Positions 18,560 through 26,900 of a DNA stretch of 64,000 nucleotides are shown piece after piece. The notes beneath the pieces were generated by a model that saw nothing but the letters and a program-made list of their open reading frames with translations, had not been told where the DNA came from and did not search any database. The DNA is from Chloroflexota bacterium (GTDB lineage: Bacteria > Chloroflexota > Anaerolineae > Anaerolineales > UBA11579). The DNA lies in assembly GCA_016191875.1 (NCBI GenBank), contig JACPVG010000002.1:50988-114987 (forward strand). The letters are read 5' to 3'. Position numbers and translations under genes: made by a program. Numbering within the stretch: position 1 is the first letter of the stretch; each line of letters starts with the position of its first letter.

Positions 18560-19300
18560 CTACTTCTCAAGATCCCCCGTTATTGGGTCAATGTGAAAGC
18601 TCATCAGCACTTTACCAGAGTCTCCTTCGTATAGCACGATCCACCCATCGTATCCAAAATTGGCATCGATCACTGAGACATAGATGGTGCAGTTATCTAG
18701 CTCATGTTGCCTTATGGAACTACCACCTTGTCGTTCTGCGATCGCCAAGACGCTCGTTGCAGATAAGATGCTTGCTTGGTTGACGGTCTTCCATTCCTTG
18801 ATCGCTGGTTCGTACTCAATCCGACTTGCACTAGTCAGATTTCTGCTCGGATCTACCCATATCTCACTAACGAATCTCGATCCACCTTCTTCTTTGAAGT
18901 ACGTAAGCTCCGAAAACTTGGGACCATCTGGAATATCTGCACAATCGAATTCAAACTGGATCTTGTGAAGGGTCCAGTTATCAAGCGATTCTCCCCATAC
19001 TAAGCTGTGCAATGCACTTGTTACCTGGAAATAGCCTTCTTCTGTCCATGCCATGACCGATTGAGGGGGATCTGGAAACTCGGTGGGTGGTACCAATTCG
19101 AAAACTCCAGTGAGACCAAGGAGCAAATCGCCAAGGACCGTCTCGGCCTCAATCGCATAGTACTCTGTTTTCTGAAACACGATACCTTCGTTAACACGAA
19201 AACTACATGCAGATACAACCATTAAGATAGCAGCCAATACTATCGCTGACAGAAAGCGGTTTGATTCCAATTCGGGAAGCCAATTCTTTGTGCTAATCAT
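18560..19300 (-). CDS. Putative lipoprotein in the AT-rich Rhs-tail island
   Basis: 246 residues. A hydrophobic segment (FLSAIVLAAILMVVSAC) ends in a lipobox-like VSAC, so it is probably exported and lipid-anchored. The rest is not recognised; it is acidic, with aromatic-rich beta stretches (GYDGWIVLYEGDSGKVLMSFHIDPITGDLEK at the C-terminus, where the DPITGD turn is reminiscent of PepSY-like beta hairpins). Base composition is visibly more AT-rich than the surrounding genes, as in the two genes upstream, which points to acquisition together. It starts 26 nt after the preceding gene and could be an immunity or accessory protein of the Rhs tail, but nothing proves this. Confidence 0.65.
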   Translation of the reverse strand: MISTKNWLPELESNRFLSAIVLAAILMVVSACSFRVNEGIVFQKTEYYAIEAETVLGDLLLGLTGVFELVPPTEFPDPPQSVMAWTEEGYFQVTSALHSLVWGESLDNWTLHKIQFEFDCADIPDGPKFSELTYFKEEGGSRFVSEIWVDPSRNLTSASRIEYEPAIKEWKTVNQASILSATSVLAIAERQGGSSIRQHELDNCTIYVSVIDANFGYDGWIVLYEGDSGKVLMSFHIDPITGDLEK

Positions 19301-19326
19301 GGCATTAGATGGTCTCCAATGACTTC

Positions 19327-19809
19327 CTATTCACCTGGTGGGTCGTAATAAGGCGTTATGTACATGGCCTCTATTTCATCCAGATCCTCCAAATCCAATC
19401 CCCAAGGCAACTCCCATCCAAGCGCATATAGCTCCCTAAGATCGTTTAGGTAGAGCAACAGCATCAGCTGCTTGCCAAAATTTAGACCGGCTTGTTCTTG
19501 CCTATCGACATTCCAATCCCCGTGCGTGTCCATGGGTTGACTAAAATACGAACCCCACTTCAGGCCATCATCCTTTAGAAGCCCTATTACAGTATCAGGC
19601 GTGAATCCCGAACCATTCTGAGCCAACGCCGCGGCAATAAGATAATCCTCGGGCCCACAGCTATTGCAGAATTCATTTATGGTCTCTACCACTAATCCAA
19701 TTCTGGTAGCCATCGCTAACACGGCACCTTCGTCAGTCGTTTGGTCTATGCCCGGCAAGCCAAGCCCACCAGTGTAGTTTCCGTTTTCGTCAAGAATCGG
19801 CATTTCCAT
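19327..19809 (-). CDS. Unknown 160-aa protein next to an Rhs tail fragment
   Basis: A 160-residue acidic protein of unrecognised family, starting 3 nt after the stop of the Rhs tail. Visible features: ENGNYTGGLGLPGI near the N-terminus, a CxxC-like pair in FCNSCGPEDYLIAAALAQNGSG (about 47-68), and a Trp/Tyr/Leu-rich C-terminus with many Asp and Glu. Composition is AT-rich like its neighbours. It may be a separate protein such as an effector-neutralising partner, or the displaced end of a longer toxin. No signal peptide or membrane segment is seen. Confidence 0.55.
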   Translation of the reverse strand: MEMPILDENGNYTGGLGLPGIDQTTDEGAVLAMATRIGLVVETINEFCNSCGPEDYLIAAALAQNGSGFTPDTVIGLLKDDGLKWGSYFSQPMDTHGDWNVDRQEQAGLNFGKQLMLLLYLNDLRELYALGWELPWGLDLEDLDEIEAMYITPYYDPPGE

Positions 19810-19812
19810 TTG

Positions 19813-20268
19813 TTAATCCGATACTTGTGCCGGCCCAAGTCCTGAGTTTGAGGTGTCAAAGAAAAGCTGCTGGAAGAATTCGCCGGTATCAGATTGATAC
19901 TGACTCTGTACCGCTATGCCCGCAGCTACAGCTGTCGCATCAACTGACAATGTTCCATATGCACCCACTATTTGAATAGGTACTCCTTTCTTGACCATCT
20001 CAACTGCTCGGGAAATCCCCCGACAGTCAGGAGCCTGTCCCAGGAAGCTGTCATTCGGATCAGCTGGACAACCTGAATGACCGGAGTTGTCTACGAATAC
20101 TATGGGATTGTTATAAGAGTAACTGTATCTATTGAAATTCTGTGGATTTCCAGCCCCCGGCACTAGCACATCCGCCTGCGCGAATCGGCCTATCGAACTT
20201 ACATAGATGCTTTCTTGGCGCGCTTTTTCCCGCACTTGTAAACTCCCTGTAAAATTGCCCTGCCTCAT
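19813..20268 (-). CDS. Rhs/YD-repeat core remnant with variable C-terminal tip
   Basis: 151 residues from the ATG at 20268. The N-terminal 60 residues carry the end of an Rhs-repeat core: SSIGRFAQADVLVPGAG, NPQNFNRYSYSYNNPIVFVD and NSGH, matching the family pattern GRF-x-DP, NPQ-x-NRY-Y-NNP, D-x-GH. In full Rhs proteins this motif closes a long YD-repeat shell and is followed by a toxin tip. Here the shell is absent: only about 20 residues precede the motif, so this is a truncated or orphan tip. The following 90 residues (VEMVKKGVPIQIVGAYGTL and on) are unassigned. A TATAAT box 6 nt before the ATG suggests it may still be transcribed as a leaderless message. Confidence 0.6.
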   Translation of the reverse strand: MRQGNFTGSLQVREKARQESIYVSSIGRFAQADVLVPGAGNPQNFNRYSYSYNNPIVFVDNSGHSGCPADPNDSFLGQAPDCRGISRAVEMVKKGVPIQIVGAYGTLSVDATAVAAGIAVQSQYQSDTGEFFQQLFFDTSNSGLGPAQVSD

Positions 20269-20274
20269 AAGCAA

Positions 20275-20302
20275 ATTATAGCCATGTCGGGGGACAAATC
20301 AA
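20275..20302 (-). promoter_or_regulatory. Promoter of the Rhs-tail gene (leaderless)
   Basis: Minus strand TTGATT (20302-20297), 16 nt, TATAAT (20280-20275), then 6 nt to the ATG at 20268. Confidence 0.55.
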
Positions 20303-20531
20303 CAATCCACAATCTTCAATCAGCAATCTTCAATTCACGATTTCCCATCTTTACATTTCACTCTCTCCCGCCCCTCTCCCCGGCCCTCGGTGGTATCCTT
20401 CCCCTCAGGTGGGGTCAACCAGCCATACGCGCCATTTGCGTTCCAACTTCTCCCCAATACCCCTGCCCCATCTTTTTGGTACATGACCTCAAAAAACGGG
20501 AAGCCAAACCCCAGTTTTCCTCAACCGAGGT

Positions 20532-20577
20532 GGAGTTCCCGAAGGGAACTCCAAGAGGTGCGGCATAGCCGCACCTC
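20532..20577. repeat. Two adjacent triloop hairpins
   Basis: GGAGTTCCC, loop GAA, GGGAACTCC (20532-20552), then GAGGTGCGGC, loop ATA, GCCGCACCTC (20555-20577). Both stems are perfect (9 and 10 bp), separated by 2 nt. Confidence 0.8.
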
Positions 20578-20588
20578 CAATCTGCCAG

Positions 20589-20653
20589 AATGGTACAGAA
20601 AAACGCCCTTTTGGTACACATTTCCGGAGGGGGAGGGGGGTTTTGTACCATTT
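20589..20653. repeat. Palindromic element, copy 1
   Basis: Starts AATGGTACAGAAAA and ends TTTTGTACCATTT, so the ends form an imperfect inverted repeat; the interior has CCCTTTTGGTACA followed by a G-rich run. It is homologous to 20746-20813. Confidence 0.7.
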
Positions 20654-20745
20654 CTCCCAGGCCGCAGATTCATGCTCCCGGAAATGACCAACTCGCACGG
20701 AAAATGACGCACCGAATCTACAAAACGACGCATCGAATCTATAGG

Positions 20746-20813
20746 AATGGTGCAGAAAACCGGCCTTTTGGTGCATTTTCCGTGAGGGGGGGGAGGGTGT
20801 TTTGCACCATTTT
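20746..20813. repeat. Palindromic element, copy 2, with compensatory arm changes
   Basis: Starts AATGGTGCAGAAAAC and ends GTTTTGCACCATTTT. Compared with copy 1, GGTAC became GGTGC in the left arm and GTACC became GCACC in the right arm, so pairing is preserved. Confidence 0.7.
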
Positions 20814-20939
20814 CTGTCCACCCTCCACACGACTACCGCTATCCGAAGTCATCATCGGCTACAATACCACCAGCCACTCCCAAGGATGCGAAGCATCCCA
20901 ACCCGCCCGCCGCTATCTATTGCCTGCTGCCTGCTGATC

Positions 20940-21761
20940 ATGCCCGAACTCCCCGAAGTCGAAACCATCGCCAGCCGCCTGCGGGACGGCCGCGGCGGAG
21001 AACCATCCCTGCTCGGCAAGACCATCGTCCGGGCAAAGGTCGGCTGGGCGCGCACGGTCGCCGAACCGTCGGCGGCGGTGTTCCGCAAGCGCATCATCGG
21101 GCAGAGCGTGGAGGCCGTCGGGCGGCGGGCCAAGTTCATCGTCATCACCCTCTCAGAAGACACGCTCATCATCCACCTGCGCATGAGCGGCGACATCCTG
21201 CTGGCGCAGGCGCAGCGGCCTGTGGGGCGCTTCAACCGGTTGGCGCTGTGGTTCAACGACGGCTGGCAGCTGGCCTTCGACGACGCCCGCAAGTTCGGGC
21301 GCGCCTGGCTGGTGCGCGACCCGCAGAGCGTGCTGGCCGGGCTGGGGCCGGAGCCGCTGGAACCCGCCCTCACCCCCGCCAGGTTCCACGCCCGGCTGGC
21401 CGCCCGCCGCCGCCGGCTCAAACCGCTGCTGCTCGATCAGACCTTCCTGGCCGGGGTCGGCAACATCTACGCCGACGAATCCCTGCACCTCGCCCGCCTG
21501 CACCCGCTGACCGCCAGCGACGCCGTCACGCCCGAACAGGCGGCCGCGCTGCTGCGGGCCATTCGCAAAGTCCTGCGCGACGGCATCCGCCGCAACGGAG
21601 CCAGCATCGACTGGGTCTACCGCGGCGGCGGCTACCAGCACGAGTTCCGCGCCTACGGCCGCACCGACGAGCCTTGCCCCAACTGCGGCACGCCCATCCG
21701 GCGCATCACCGTTGGGCAGCGCGGCACACACTTCTGCCCGGCCTGCCAGGCCCTGTCATGA
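20940..21761 (+). CDS. mutM: Formamidopyrimidine-DNA glycosylase (Fpg/MutM)
   Basis: 273 residues from the ATG at 20940, which gives the obligatory MPELPEVE N-terminus in which the proline after Met is the catalytic nucleophile. The enzyme excises oxidised purines such as 8-oxoguanine and nicks the abasic site. Also seen: the conserved Lys in GRRAKFIVI, IHLRMSGDI, the H2TH segment FLAGVGNIYADESL, and a C-terminal zinc finger CPNCGTPIRRI with HFCPACQ. Length is normal. A TACAAT box lies 75 nt upstream. The gene follows the repeat cluster and has no functional partner beside it. Confidence 0.97.
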   Translation: MPELPEVETIASRLRDGRGGEPSLLGKTIVRAKVGWARTVAEPSAAVFRKRIIGQSVEAVGRRAKFIVITLSEDTLIIHLRMSGDILLAQAQRPVGRFNRLALWFNDGWQLAFDDARKFGRAWLVRDPQSVLAGLGPEPLEPALTPARFHARLAARRRRLKPLLLDQTFLAGVGNIYADESLHLARLHPLTASDAVTPEQAAALLRAIRKVLRDGIRRNGASIDWVYRGGGYQHEFRAYGRTDEPCPNCGTPIRRITVGQRGTHFCPACQALS

Positions 21762-21820
21762 CGACACGGAGAAAGGCAGCAACCCCGGCCGCCGCTGGCT
21801 GCTATCATGCGCAGCCTCTA

Positions 21821-21850
21821 TCTGCGTGCATCTGTGTTCATCTGTGGTTA
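21821..21850. repeat. Word repeat TCTGCGTGCA-TCTGTGTTCA-TCTGTGGTTA
   Basis: Three successive near-identical decamers between mutM and the next gene. Twenty-two bases (21829-21850) match the word repeat at 13029-13050 exactly. Confidence 0.75.
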
Positions 21851-21891
21851 AATTGACCCTGAATCCACCTCATGCATCGGAAAGTGCCCTT

Positions 21892-22623
21892 ATGTCCGCC
21901 ACCTTCGTTTTCGGCCTGTTCATCGCCATCACCTTCTTCGCCGCCGGAGTCGCCGTCGGCGGGTTCTTCTTCTCCTTCCGCAAGAAAGGCTCAGCGGGCG
22001 GCCAGCCGCTGGAAACCGCCGCGCCGCAGAGTGGCGAAACCCCGGCCGTTCTGCCGCCCGCCGGGCCCAGCCCGCACGCCGACCTCGACCTAGCGCTGCG
22101 CGTCTTCCGCCACCGCCCGAGCGGCAAACTGGTGGCCGATATCAACGGCGTGGCGCGCGCCTCCGGCCAGAACCTGACCGCCGAGCAGAAAACCACCCTC
22201 AAGCAGGTCGCCGCCGAACTGGCCGCCTGGGTCGGCCTGCCGCCAGCCCCGGCCCCGCCGGCCGCGCCCGCCGCCGCCCCGGCCGCCCAGCCCGCGTCGG
22301 CCAAAGAAAAGGGCGGGGAGTTCAAACCCCCCAGCACCAACCCGTTCGACGCCCTGCGGGCGCTCAACGCCCAGCGCGCCCAGGCCGTGCAGCCGGCCGT
22401 GCCTGCCACGCTGGCCGGTCGCATCAACGCCGTGCTCCAGGAACTGCTGGCCGACTCAGACCTGCGCGGGGCGGAGATGGAACTGCGCGACGCCTTGAGC
22501 GGCGGCGTTTCGTTCTTCGTGCGCGGCAAATCCTACGAGTTCATCGACCAGATTCCGGATGAAGCCGCAAGGACGTTGATTCAGAAGGCCATCAAAGAGT
22601 GGGAAACCCGCAACGAGCGCTAA
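21892..22623 (+). CDS. Membrane-anchored protein of unknown function
   Basis: 243 residues from the ATG at 21892; an open upstream extension covers a dispersed repeat and is not used. One N-terminal membrane segment (about 4-27, FVFGLFIAITFFAAGVAVGGFFF), then a polar region with RHRPSGKLVADINGVARAS (about 70-90), an Ala/Pro-rich linker (about 115-140) and a C-terminal domain (about 170-243) including LAGRINAVLQELLADSDLRG and SFFVRGKSYEFIDQIPDEAARTLI. The last block resembles a conserved terminal segment of uncharacterised Chloroflexota proteins. Function unknown. It is convergent with pfkA, whose stop is 24 nt away. Confidence 0.8.
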   Translation: MSATFVFGLFIAITFFAAGVAVGGFFFSFRKKGSAGGQPLETAAPQSGETPAVLPPAGPSPHADLDLALRVFRHRPSGKLVADINGVARASGQNLTAEQKTTLKQVAAELAAWVGLPPAPAPPAAPAAAPAAQPASAKEKGGEFKPPSTNPFDALRALNAQRAQAVQPAVPATLAGRINAVLQELLADSDLRGAEMELRDALSGGVSFFVRGKSYEFIDQIPDEAARTLIQKAIKEWETRNER

Positions 22624-22647
22624 CCGCTGGAGTCCCGGCAGCGCCGC

Positions 22648-23619
22648 TCAAAAAGCCAGCATGCTCACCATATCGTAGTATTCCAGGTTGGCGGCGCGCT
22701 TGTGCCTGACCACCTCGGCCAGCGACACCGGTTGTACCTCGCGCCCCTCCAACCCCATCATCACGTCGCTCTCGCCGCCCAGCAGGGCCTCCACTGCCGC
22801 CACGCCCATGCGCGTCGCCAGCAGCCGGTCGAAAGCCGAAGGCCGCCCGCCGCGCTGGATGTGCCCCAATATCGTCACCCGCGTCTTGAAACCGATGTCC
22901 ATGTTGTTCAGGCTCTCCGCCAGGGCGATGGACTTCAGGTTGGCGCCCTCGGCCACCACGATGATGGCGTGGGTCTTGCCGCGCTTGTAGGCGCTCTCGA
23001 TGGTCTCGGCCACCTCGTCCACGCTGGTGTCTCGCTCCGGGATCAGCACCATCTCCGCCCCGCCGATCATCCCGGCCATCACCGCCAGGTAGCCGCAGTC
23101 GCGGCCCATCGTCTCCACCAGGAAGGCCCGCCGGTGCGAGGAGGCGGTATCGCGCAGCTGGTCGATGGCGCTGCGGATGGTGTTGAGGGCGGTATCTACC
23201 CCGATAGCCATGTTGGTGCCCCACAGATCGTTGTCGATGCTGCCGGGCACGCCGACCACCGTCACGCCCTGCTCGGCCAGGGCGCGCGCCCCGCGCATCG
23301 AGCCGTCGCCGCCGATGACGATCAGCGCGTCGATGGCGAATTCATTGAGGTGGCGGATGGCCTCGCGCTGGCCCTTCTTCTCCATGAACTCCGGCGAGCG
23401 CGCCGTGCCGAGCATGGTGCCGCCGCGCTGGAGGATGCCGCCCACATCGCGGGCGGTGAGCGGGATGATGTCGCCCTGCAGGAGGCCCATGAAGCCTTCA
23501 CGCACGCCCATCACGTTGAGGCCGCGTGAGAGCGCGGTGCGCACCACTGCCCGGATGCAGGGGTTCATCCCCGGCGCGTCGCCGCCCGAGGTCAATACGC
23601 CAATCGTTTTGAGGGTCAT
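22648..23619 (-). CDS. pfkA: ATP-dependent 6-phosphofructokinase
   Basis: 323 residues, normal for bacterial PfkA. It phosphorylates fructose 6-phosphate to fructose 1,6-bisphosphate. Motifs: nucleotide loop TSGGDAPGMN (residues 10-19), GGDGSMRGA where the Gly after GGD indicates ATP rather than PPi as donor, the catalytic PGSIDND (a Ser variant of PGTIDND), ETMGRDCGYLA for fructose 6-phosphate, and ILGHIQRGG. It is transcribed towards the unknown membrane gene and has no glycolytic partner nearby. The interval upstream holds the dnaE terminator and repeats, so it has its own promoter, which I could not place. Confidence 0.96.
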   Translation of the reverse strand: MTLKTIGVLTSGGDAPGMNPCIRAVVRTALSRGLNVMGVREGFMGLLQGDIIPLTARDVGGILQRGGTMLGTARSPEFMEKKGQREAIRHLNEFAIDALIVIGGDGSMRGARALAEQGVTVVGVPGSIDNDLWGTNMAIGVDTALNTIRSAIDQLRDTASSHRRAFLVETMGRDCGYLAVMAGMIGGAEMVLIPERDTSVDEVAETIESAYKRGKTHAIIVVAEGANLKSIALAESLNNMDIGFKTRVTILGHIQRGGRPSAFDRLLATRMGVAAVEALLGGESDVMMGLEGREVQPVSLAEVVRHKRAANLEYYDMVSMLAF

Positions 23620-23670
23620 GCCTTTGATTCTCCGTGGTTCTCAGACCAACACCCCCTGCTTATACCATTA

Positions 23671-23712
23671 AAGAAACCGCCCCGCCGGAGTGCGGCGAAG
23701 GGCCGGGCGGTT
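23671..23712 (-). terminator. Probable dnaE terminator
   Basis: On the minus strand AACCGCCC and GGGCGGTT (plus-strand positions 23705-23712 and 23675-23682) pair around an inner CG-rich hairpin, followed by TTTCTTTA. The left part of the stem belongs to the outermost copy of the 76-bp repeat. Confidence 0.6.
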
Positions 23713-23916
23713 CAGGTTACTGGAATAGAATCGGTTCGACCTTCACATTCTCGGCTCCCGCCGCCGCGGGGCGAAGGGCCGGGCGGTTCAGGTTACTGGA
23801 ATAGAATCGGTTCGACCTTCACATTCTCGGCTCCCACCGGAACGGGGCGAAGGGCCGGGCGGTTCAGGTTACTGGAATAGAATCGGTTCGATTTTCACAT
23901 TCTCGGCTCCCACCAC
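23695..23916 (-). repeat. Three 76-bp tandem repeats made from the end of dnaE
   Basis: Units begin at 23695, 23771 and 23847. About 65 bp are near-identical in all three; the last 11 bp of each differ. The third unit is the real dnaE end: read on the minus strand it encodes [13 protein letters not shown] plus stop. The other two encode GAENVKVEPILFQ plus stop outside the gene. Confidence 0.93.
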
Positions 23917-26900
23917 CTGCTCCAGGCGGGCGCGCAGTTCATCGTGCAGGGCGGTGGTGTCGTTGGGGAACTCCAGCCGGTAGCCGCGCTTGCGCTCGAT
24001 GACGTAAATGGCGAAGCGGTCGTGCCCCGGATAAGAGATGAGCATGCCGTGGATGCGGCGCATGCGCAGGATGTCGCGCGCCCGGTCGCCGGTGGAACGC
24101 AGCACCACGGTCACCATCTGCGGCGGCGCATCGCCGCGCGCCAGGGGCGGGCGCTGGGCCTCCGGCAGTCGCGGCGGGGGCAGCGGCAGAACCGGTTCTT
24201 CGGCCGGGGCGGCGGCTGTGGCCGGGCCGGGGGCGGCCGGTTGAGGCGCGGGCGCAGGTTTGGGCTCGGGCGCGGCCAGGGCGGGTTCCAGGGCTTCATC
24301 CATCACAGGCACCTCGATGTTTTGGGTTTCGTCTTCAGGCGCGCCGTCATCGGTCTGGTCGGCAGACGCGGGCTGTTGCGGTTTTGGCGCGGCAGGCTGG
24401 TCGAACCAGGCATTGGGCGGGGCTTCCGGCGGCGGCGGCAGGCCGTCATCCATGCCGTAGTAGGCCCCCGCCTCGGCGACGTGCAGGGCCACCTCGCCTT
24501 CGTCGTCCAGTTCCAGCGGCGCAGCGTGGGGGTCAGGCATAGACTCGGCCATGCGCGGTTCGGGCGAGGATTCGGCTTCCGGGGCGGCCGCGGCGCTCCG
24601 GCGCGGCGGCCGGGCTTCGGAAGCCGCCTCCACGATTCGCTCCTGCGTGCGCACCCGGTCCACCAGGATCTTCGGCTCGCCCTGTGCCGAATCCACCTTG
24701 CCGTCGATGAGCACCACCTTGTCGAATTCCAGCAGGGCGGCGCTTTCCTTCCAGGTGCGCGGGAAGACCACCAGTTCCATCACCCCGGCGGTGTCTTCCA
24801 GGCCGATGAAAGCCATCTCGTCGCCCTTCTTCGTGTAGTGCTTGCGCACCCGGCTCACCAGCCCGGCCACGCGCACGTGCTGGCCGTTTTCGGCCTGCGC
24901 CAGGGTGCCGGCCGTGTGGGTGATGAACTGCTTCAGTTCCTCCATCACCGGGGTGAGCGGGTGGTCAGAAACGTACATGCCCACCAGTTCGCGTTCCCAG
25001 TTGAGCATCTCGCGCCGGTTGACCTCTTCGTTGACCGGCGGCAGGACAATGGGTTGGGTCAGGCCGCTCTCGCCGCCGAAGAATGACAGCTGGCCGCTCT
25101 CGACCGCCTGCCAGTAGCTGGCGCTGAGCGCGACCACCTGGTCCATCACATTCAGCAGCGCCAGGCGCGCCCCGAAACCATCCAGCGCCCCGACCTTGAT
25201 GAGGCACTCGAAGGCGCGCTTGCCGACCTTGCGCAGGTCGAGCCGCTCGGCGAGCTGATTGAGGCTTTCGAACGAGCCATCCCGGCGGGCGTGCATGATG
25301 GCTTCCACCGGCCCCTGGCCGACGTTCTTGACCGCCCCCAGGCCGAAGCGGATGCTGCCTGCCCCGCCAGTCGAATCATCGATGCTGAAATCGAAATCCG
25401 AATGGTTGACATCCGGCGGCAGGACTGCGACGCCCAGGTTGCGGCAGTCGGCCACGTAGAAGGCCACCTTGTCGGTGTCGTTCTTCGAGACAGAGAGCAG
25501 GGCGGTCATATACTCGACCGGATAATTGCATTTCAGATAGGCGGTCTCGACGGCGATGACGGCGTAATCGGCGGCATGACCTTTCGGGAAACCGTAACGG
25601 GCGAAGGCTTCCCAGTCGTTGAAGATCAGGTCGGCCACTGCCTGGCTCACGCCGTTAGCGACCGCGCCTTCCACGAACTTGGCGCGGTTCTGCAGCAGGA
25701 CCTCTTCGTTCTTCTTCGCCACGGCCTTGCGCAGGAAATCGGCGTCCGAAGCCGTGTAACCGGCCATCTTCATGGCGGTGTACATGATCTGCTCCTGATA
25801 CACCGTGATGCCGTAGGTCTCTTCGAGGATGGAGGCCATATCCGGGTGGCGGTAAGTGACCTCCTCCTCGCCGTGCATGCGCCGGATGTAGTCAGGGATG
25901 AACTCCATCGGGCCGGGGCGGAAGAGCGCCACCATCGCCACGATGTGGTCGAGGCGGGTGGGCTTCATTTCCTTCACCCAGCGGGTCATGCCGGCGCCTT
26001 CCAGTTGGAACACGCCGGCCGTCTCGCCGCGCCCGAGCATTTCGTAGGTGGCCGGGTCATCGAGCGGGATATTGTAAAGGTCGAAGGCCACGCCGTGCCG
26101 CTGGCGGATGAGATCGCAGGCGCGCTGCATGATGGTCAAAGTGGAAAGGCCAAGGAAGTCGATCTTCAGCAGGCCGAGCTGGTCGATGGTTGCCATCTCG
26201 AACTGGGTGACGGTCTTGATGGGAGTGTCTTCGGCGTTGTTGGTCGGTCGGTGCAGGGGGATGTATTCCACGATGGGCCGGTCGGTGACGACCACACCGG
26301 CGGCGTGAGTGCCGGCGTTGCGAATCGAGCCTTCCAACTGGCGGGCGGTATCAATCAATTCCCGCATGTAGGGCTTGCTTTCGTACTCCTGGCGCAGATC
26401 GGGAATCTCAGTGAGCGCCTCTTCGATGGTGACCGCCTTGCCGGGGATGTTGGGGATGAGTTTGGCGACGGCATCCACCTCGCCCTGGGGGATATCCAGG
26501 ACGCGCCCGACATCGCGCACAGCGGCGCGGGCTTTCATGGTGCCGAAGGTGATGATGGCGGCGACCTTGTCGTCGCCGTACTTGTTGGCGCAGTATTCCA
26601 TCAATTCGTAGCGGCGGTCGTCCTGGAAGTCCAGGTCGATATCCGGCATGGAGACGCGGCCGGGGTTGAGGAAGCGCTCGAAGATCAGGCCGTGGGCGAT
26701 GGGGTCCACCAGGGTGATCTCCAGGGCATAAGCGACGATGGAACCGGCGGCCGAGCCGCGGGCGTTGTACCAGATGCCCTGCTCGCCGGCGTGGCGGCAC
26801 AGGTCCCAGACGATGAGGAAGTAGGCGTTGAAGCCCATCGTGTCGATCACGCCCAGTTCGTAATCCAGCCGCGTGCGGATATCGGCGCGTTCAGCATCGT

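Larger units (their letters stand above)
20269..20939. other. Gene-free repeat cluster upstream of mutM
   Basis: No convincing gene. Contents in order: promoter of the Rhs fragment (20275-20302), a word repeat built on CAATCTTCAAT (20300-20335), two perfect triloop hairpins (20532-20552 and 20555-20577), two diverged copies of one palindromic element (20589-20653 and 20746-20813) with tandem GACGCACCGAATCTA / GACGCATCGAATCTA between them, a TACAAT box (20860-20865), and a short triloop hairpin (20884-20898). Open frames here translate the repeats and show no family signature. Confidence 0.6.

Noticed and set aside
20489..20830. A 113-codon minus-strand frame with internally repeated peptide
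   Set aside because: It translates the two palindromic repeat copies; peptide similarity between its halves reflects DNA repeats, and there is no ribosome site or family match.
23695..23916. A CRISPR array suggested by three evenly spaced repeats
   Set aside because: Units are 76 bp with about 65 bp conserved and only 11 bp variable, and they derive from the dnaE 3' end; no cas genes are near.
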